Positions 15,435 to 18,980 of a stretch of DNA of 18,980 nt are shown here, piece by piece. This DNA comes from Methanobacteriota archaeon (GTDB lineage: Archaea; Thermoplasmatota; Poseidoniia; Poseidoniales; Thalassarchaeaceae). Made by a program: the position numbers and the translations under genes. The stretch lies in the NCBI GenBank assembly GCA_002719615.1, contig PBHZ01000029.1:1-18980 (forward strand), given 5' to 3'. The notes under the pieces were generated by a model that was not told the origin of the DNA, ran no database searches, and was given only the letters and a program-made list of their open reading frames with translations. Within the stretch, counting starts at the first letter, position 1. Each line of letters starts with the position of its first letter.

Positions 15435-15443
15435 TAATAAACT
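15435..15443 (-). promoter_or_regulatory. TATA-like box for the DUF2240-like gene
   Basis: AGTTTATTA on the minus strand lies about 25-30 nt before the GTG start at 15412, in the 99-nt divergent gap with the HEAT-repeat gene. The spacing fits a leaderless or very short-leader transcript. Confidence 0.35.
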
Positions 15444-15511
15444 TAACATAAAAAAATGAACAAAAATTAGTTTGGTTGAATAGTGTAGTTGTTGTGCGCG
15501 GCTCGATATAA

Positions 15512-16729
15512 ATGCCTGGTAACTACATTGCTAGAGACCCACGTACGGGCAAGGCGATTAGTAAAGGCATTCTTTCTTACAAAGATGAAGACATCAGAAT
15601 GCTCTTGCCAAATTCTGGCCCTTGGCAAAGAATACCCGTTATCGAAATACTACCTCTTGCAAGTGGGCGTGTGAAGAAAATTGAATTACCACTGAGTGAA
15701 GGGAGAGGTGGTTTTGCTGGAAGAATTGATGGAATAAAAGCCCTTAATAGAGTTATGGATGCAGATGTCGACAGGGCGCATGAGGAGTTACTAAATGCTC
15801 TTGATGATGATTATCCAGATGTTCGAATAGCTGCATTGAAGGCCATGCCATCTTTTTCTCTGAGAAAAAGTGTTTCTATTTTCCAATATCTTTCAGATAG
15901 ATTAATTGATGAAAATGAATCAGTGAGAGAAGCTTCTAGAGAATGTCTAAAACTTCTAGCACCAATTTTCCCATCTGGATGTGAAAGCATCCTGAGAAGA
16001 GAATTGCGGAATTCATCAAAAGAATGCAGAAATGATGCATTTGAGGCTTTGAGATTGACAGCAAAGAGATGGCCGGAAGCCGGTTGCCTACATCTAGATG
16101 AATTGATTAGAGAAGAAGATGAAGATCTGCGTCGCAGAGGATCAAAAATTCTCAAAACAATCGCATCTTCTGGTGGTGCAAGTGGTTGGGATTTGATTAG
16201 TTGGTCACTTCAAGATGAAGATACACAGGTCCGTAGAAATGCATCTCAGACGTTTGCTACACTTGCAAATTCTGAACCAAGAATAGCTATAATATTGATA
16301 GAGGCCGTAATTGGAGAAGAAGATAAAATAATAAGAAAAAATGTTATTAGAACCCTGAAGAAATTAGACGTACAAAATCCAAGGGTCACGAGAATGATAA
16401 TTGATGGTTCTAGATCGAGAGATGTTGAAATGCGAAAAGCATGTGTGAGTCAATTATCCATAATCTTGAGTGGGGACAGGTTAAGAGAAATTGCTGAAGA
16501 ATTATTACGTCACGAAACAAATCCTGAGTTACGTAAGAAGCTAACCTCATTGTCGATAGACATAACTATGGAAGGAACAGAACTTGAAAAAAATCGATTC
16601 TTAGCACCCTTGGAATATGTCGAAGAAGATTTAGAAAAAGAACAAAAACCTATTAAAAAAGATAAATTAGTCAAGGGTGAGTATGATAAACAAGAGTTGG
16701 GTCGGCGAAACAGAGAGGGTTCAAGATGA
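15512..16729 (+). CDS. HEAT-repeat protein
   Basis: This 405-residue soluble protein has a distinct N-terminal region (about 1-70, PGNYIARDPRTGKAISKGIL) followed by HEAT-like helical pairs from about 75 to 350. Repeat cores recognisable by eye include DDDYPDVRIAALKAM, DENESVREASRECLKLL, NSSKECRNDAFEALRL, REEDEDLRRRGSKIL, QDEDTQVRRNASQTFATL and EEDKIIRKNVIRTLKKL, about 35-40 residues apart with the usual D..VR..A pattern. A Lys/Glu-rich tail (about 370-405) follows. Such proteins are protein-binding scaffolds and no enzyme motif is present. Its stop overlaps the next start as ATGA, placing it first in a three-gene operon with a small basic protein and a DEAD-box helicase, so a partner role with the helicase is inferred. 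The start is ATG 15512; the promoter is unclear. Confidence 0.8.
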   Translation: MPGNYIARDPRTGKAISKGILSYKDEDIRMLLPNSGPWQRIPVIEILPLASGRVKKIELPLSEGRGGFAGRIDGIKALNRVMDADVDRAHEELLNALDDDYPDVRIAALKAMPSFSLRKSVSIFQYLSDRLIDENESVREASRECLKLLAPIFPSGCESILRRELRNSSKECRNDAFEALRLTAKRWPEAGCLHLDELIREEDEDLRRRGSKILKTIASSGGASGWDLISWSLQDEDTQVRRNASQTFATLANSEPRIAIILIEAVIGEEDKIIRKNVIRTLKKLDVQNPRVTRMIIDGSRSRDVEMRKACVSQLSIILSGDRLREIAEELLRHETNPELRKKLTSLSIDITMEGTELEKNRFLAPLEYVEEDLEKEQKPIKKDKLVKGEYDKQELGRRNREGSR

Positions 16730-16995
16730 ATGATGATTTTGATGAGAAGGGATCTCAGTTCGACAAACTTTGGGATAGCGAAAATAGGTCAAAAAGACTG
16801 AAATTTAGACAATATATGAAGAATCATGTATTACAAAAGTTCCATAAAAGAAATCAAGAACAAACTTCAACTGCAGACAAAGGACACTATAATCATAGTT
16901 TTTCCAGTGATGATCAATTCCTGACTAGGGAAAACTGTAAAAAATATTGGATGGGCGAACTTCAGAAGGAAATTAAAGATGCAGAAACCTTCTGA
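16726..16995 (+). CDS. Small charged protein of unknown function
   Basis: I do not recognise this 89-residue protein. It is hydrophilic, with a Lys/Arg-rich centre (SKRLKFRQYMKNHVLQKFHK at about 22-41), a Ser/His/Asp-rich linker and a C-terminal helix-like stretch (KKYWMGELQKEIKDAE). It has one cysteine and no TM helix or signal. The gene is credible because its ATG overlaps the upstream stop (ATGA) and its TGA lies 9 nt before the helicase start, so it is locked between two real genes on the same strand. The overlap suggests translational coupling at a fixed ratio with the HEAT-repeat protein. An adaptor between that protein and the helicase is one possibility (inference). Confidence 0.7.
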   Translation: MNDDFDEKGSQFDKLWDSENRSKRLKFRQYMKNHVLQKFHKRNQEQTSTADKGHYNHSFSSDDQFLTRENCKKYWMGELQKEIKDAETF

Positions 16996-17004
16996 GGCGA
17001 TTAA

Positions 17005-18420
17005 ATGAATTCTATCGATATTTTCTCTACATGGGATTTAGATTCTGAAATAATATCGGCTATTGAAAGCAAGGGATGGAAGACTCCTACAGAAATACAA
17101 TTAGAGGCCATTCCTATTGGACGTAAAGGCAAGGACATAGTTGGGCAAGCTAAGACGGGATCCGGGAAAACAGCCGCCTTTGGCATACCGCTTTTGGAAA
17201 AATGTTCTCCATTAGGTTCAGTACAAGCGGTTATATTGTGTCCGACTAGAGAATTAGCCGTACAAGTAGCAGAAGAGATTGATTCTTTACAAGGAAATAA
17301 AGGTTTAATGATACAGACAGTATATGGAGGGGTTGATCTGGAAAAACAAGCAAAGCGACTTACTGAGGGGGCAGATATCGTCATCGGAACTCCGGGCAGA
17401 GTAATTGATATGACAAAAAGAAAATATCTTAATCTTCAAAATGTTAAGATTTTCTGTCTTGATGAAGCAGACAGGATGTTAGATATGGGATTTTTCCCTG
17501 ACGTATTATGGATTTTTGAAAAAATGGCTAATAGAGAACAAACCATGCTATTTAGTGCGACATTTCCTCAAGAAATATTAGATGCAGCCAATGAATTTAT
17601 GGTTGATGCGATACATATAATGAGTGATGATTTGGAAGTAGAGGTTCCCGAAATAGATCAATATGGTATTCAAATTGGAAGAATGAATAAATTATGGGCC
17701 TTAGGAAGAATAATTTCCAATCTACATGAAGGAGATCAAATGTTAATATTCGCAAATACTAAACGTATGGTAGATATTTTGGTAGAAAGATTAGATAGAG
17801 CACGTATCAAATCCATAGGTTTGCATGGTGATATTGCACAAAACAAAAGGGAGAGAATACTCGAATCATTTCGAGATAGGAGGGTTAGAATTGTTGTGGC
17901 AACCGATGTAGCTGCCAGAGGACTAGATGTAGATGGAATTACCCATGTTGTAAATTATGATTTACCAGATGATACGGAGTCCTACGTCCATAGAATTGGG
18001 CGCACAGGAAGAATGGGTAAAAAGGGAGAATCATGGAGTTTTGTGACAAAAGAAGATATTTCGGCATTGGATAGGATATCATCCACATGGAATATGGAGA
18101 TTCCATTAGTAGAAGTACCAGAACTGAATGATAGTTTTGACAAAGATCCAGTAAAGAAAAGAGATGATTGGGGAGAAGTATCAGATTCTTTTGGAATGGT
18201 CAAAGTAAAACTTCGAGTCGGTAATAAGCAAGTATCAAAGAAAATAATTTGTGATTGGATTATTGATATCACAAAAATACCTGAGTTGGCTGTTGGAAGT
18301 GTATTTCAAGATGATAATAGTACGACAGTAGAAATTCATGTAGAGAAAGTGTCATATGTGATTGGAGTATTAAAAAATAAGAAATGGGGTAATATTAATT
18401 TATCTCCAGAGGTGGCATGA
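17005..18420 (+). CDS. DEAD-box ATP-dependent RNA helicase with DbpA-like C-terminal domain
   Basis: This superfamily 2 helicase unwinds or remodels RNA. All motifs are present in the 471 residues: Q motif (GWKTPTEIQ), I AKTGSGKT (49-56), Ia PTREL (80-84), Ib TPGR (129-132), II DEAD (153-156), III SAT (184-186), V ARGLD (304-308) and VI HRIGRTGR (329-336). After a linker, residues about 397-470 (MVKVKLRVGNKQVSKKIICD...VEIHVEKVSYVIGVLKNKKW) resemble the RRM-like domain that directs DbpA to 23S rRNA; this part is degenerate, so a ribosome-assembly role is inference. An SD-like GAGGCGAT lies 5 nt before ATG 17005. It is the last gene of the HEAT/small-protein/helicase operon. A general cold-stress helicase (CsdA-like) is the alternative. 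Confidence 0.93.
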   Translation: MNSIDIFSTWDLDSEIISAIESKGWKTPTEIQLEAIPIGRKGKDIVGQAKTGSGKTAAFGIPLLEKCSPLGSVQAVILCPTRELAVQVAEEIDSLQGNKGLMIQTVYGGVDLEKQAKRLTEGADIVIGTPGRVIDMTKRKYLNLQNVKIFCLDEADRMLDMGFFPDVLWIFEKMANREQTMLFSATFPQEILDAANEFMVDAIHIMSDDLEVEVPEIDQYGIQIGRMNKLWALGRIISNLHEGDQMLIFANTKRMVDILVERLDRARIKSIGLHGDIAQNKRERILESFRDRRVRIVVATDVAARGLDVDGITHVVNYDLPDDTESYVHRIGRTGRMGKKGESWSFVTKEDISALDRISSTWNMEIPLVEVPELNDSFDKDPVKKRDDWGEVSDSFGMVKVKLRVGNKQVSKKIICDWIIDITKIPELAVGSVFQDDNSTTVEIHVEKVSYVIGVLKNKKWGNINLSPEVA

Positions 18421-18472
18421 TTACTGTCTTTTCACAGTTCGTATACGCTGTAAACGAGATATCTTCCGTATT

Positions 18473-18484
18473 CTAAATATAATT
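18473..18484 (+). promoter_or_regulatory. TATA box upstream of the Lys/Ala-rich repeat gene
   Basis: CTAAATATAATT is the most TATA-like sequence in the 148-nt gap after the helicase. Transcription would start near 18505, giving a leader of about 64 nt. A short inverted repeat (TCTGTG/CACAGA, 18487-18511) straddles the predicted start. Confidence 0.4.
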
Positions 18485-18554
18485 GGTCTGTGGAAGACAG
18501 CCTAACACAGAGGCGGGCAGTGATAGAATCATTCATTAGCAAAGTGAAATTTCT

Positions 18555-18561
18555 TAGGAGG
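18555..18561 (+). promoter_or_regulatory. Strong Shine-Dalgarno site
   Basis: TAGGAGG is 7 nt before the ATG at 18569 and is the clearest ribosome-binding site in the window. It fixes the start of the last gene, in contrast to several neighbours that appear leaderless. Confidence 0.6.
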
Positions 18562-18568
18562 CAAAGAC

Positions 18569-18980
18569 ATGAATAGGAAAGAAGCTGAGAAAGAGATTGA
18601 CTTGATTTATAAAAATAATTTCAAAGGAGAGGAATACGAAAAAAGGAAAAAGAATATTCCTAAACTTCTGGAAAAATATGAAGGAAAATATGATAAATTA
18701 TTAGAGGCAATGAGCAGAAAATACGTCAATGCCAAAAAAGAAGAAACTGGGAAAATAACCAAACAAGAAAAGGTATCTGTAAATGATAAATTATCCGAAA
18801 AGGATGCAATATCCAAAGCGAAAGAGGCAAAAAAAACTGCTGCTGCCAAGGCAAAAGCCGACAAACAGGCAGCAATAGCAAAGGCGAAAGAGATGAAGAA
18901 GGCTGCTGAAGCAAAGGCAAAGGCAGAGAAGCAGGCTGCTGAAGCAAAGGCAAAGGCAGAGAAGCAGGCTGCTGAAGCAA
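18569..18980 (+). CDS. Lys/Ala-rich coiled-coil repeat protein, cut by window edge
   Basis: I do not recognise this protein. 137 full codons are visible before the right edge. Residues 1-60 are charged and helical (MNRKEAEKEIDLIYKNNF, then EKRKKNIPKLLEKYEGKYDK), and a short linker follows. From residue 79 the sequence falls into 11-residue units: DAISKAKEAKK, TAAAKAKADKQ, AAIAKAKEMKK, AAEAKAKAEKQ, AAEAKAKAEKQ, AAEA. The last units are exact 33-bp DNA repeats. An 11-residue period with Ala at fixed places suggests a long helix or hendecad coiled coil. It has no signal peptide or TM helix in the visible part. The composition recalls histone H1-like tails and TolA-type linkers, but nothing decides between DNA binding, a spacer or a surface stalk. 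The open frame on the opposite strand is its complement. Confidence 0.75.
   Translation, partial: MNRKEAEKEIDLIYKNNFKGEEYEKRKKNIPKLLEKYEGKYDKLLEAMSRKYVNAKKEETGKITKQEKVSVNDKLSEKDAISKAKEAKKTAAAKAKADKQAAIAKAKEMKKAAEAKAKAEKQAAEAKAKAEKQAAEA
18803..18980 (+). repeat. 33-bp tandem repeat encoding an 11-residue unit
   Basis: Unit starts are 18803, 18836, 18869, 18902, 18935 and 18968. The copies at 18902-18934 and 18935-18967 are identical over 33 bp, and the sixth agrees over the 13 bases before the edge. The first three are diverged but keep the A..AKAK..K frame. The array continues beyond the window, so the copy number is unknown. Confidence 0.9.

Noticed and set aside
18726..18980. Leu/Pro/Gln-rich open frame on the minus strand
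   Set aside because: It is the complement of the Lys/Ala repeat, has no ribosome-binding site, and the plus-strand gene has a strong SD and ATG.
18803..18980. CRISPR array
   Set aside because: The repeats are directly adjacent with no spacers and stay in one reading frame.
1..18980. Mobile element or genomic island
   Set aside because: I saw no transposase, integrase or phage gene, and no terminal inverted repeats. Base composition looks even and most genes are core functions.

Overview
This window is a gene-dense, AT-rich stretch of an archaeal chromosome. The archaeal markers are RpoL (Rpo11), aEF-1beta next to a small zinc-ribbon protein, an archaeal-type RNase P RNA, a TruD of archaeal length, a DUF2240-like protein, and TATA-like boxes about 26-30 nt before several starts. 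Low GC, COG1033-type RND exporters with Ca-loop-like motifs and VKOR/thioredoxin proteins suggest a marine planktonic euryarchaeon (Poseidoniales/MGII or a relative). That placement is inference. I see no insertion sequence, integrase, CRISPR array or other sign of a mobile island.

Layout. 1-2138 (minus strand): asnS (cut by the left edge), tRNA-Lys(CTT) and rpiA. 2177-2472 (plus): RNase P RNA, closed by an 11-bp P1 helix. 2490-5921 (minus): a large RND exporter with 12 cysteines in its two outer loops. 5970-8202 (plus): a membrane-anchored CPYC thioredoxin-like protein, a VKOR-family disulphide oxidase and an NAD-dependent sugar epimerase. 8171-9070 (minus): a secreted, tail-anchored CxxC thioredoxin-like protein. 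9127-9870 (plus): RlmE/FtsJ. 9873-12446 (minus): a second RND exporter. 12556-14220 (plus): rpoL and truD. 14243-14694 (minus): aEF-1beta and a 55-residue zinc ribbon. 14849-15412 (minus): a DUF2240-like protein. 15512-18420 (plus): a HEAT-repeat protein, an 89-residue unknown and a DEAD-box helicase with a DbpA-like tail. 18569 to the right edge (plus): a Lys/Ala-rich protein built on an 11-residue (33-bp) repeat.

Themes. The first is information processing: AsnRS, tRNA, RNase P, RlmE, TruD, aEF-1beta, RpoL and the helicase. The second is a cell-envelope oxidative-folding module: thioredoxin, VKOR and a second thioredoxin lie between two RND exporters, one of which has paired outer-loop cysteines that could be its client. 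Several starts were moved inward from the longest open frame, because TATA spacing, divergent overlaps or family alignment favour the shorter product. Each choice is explained in its entry.
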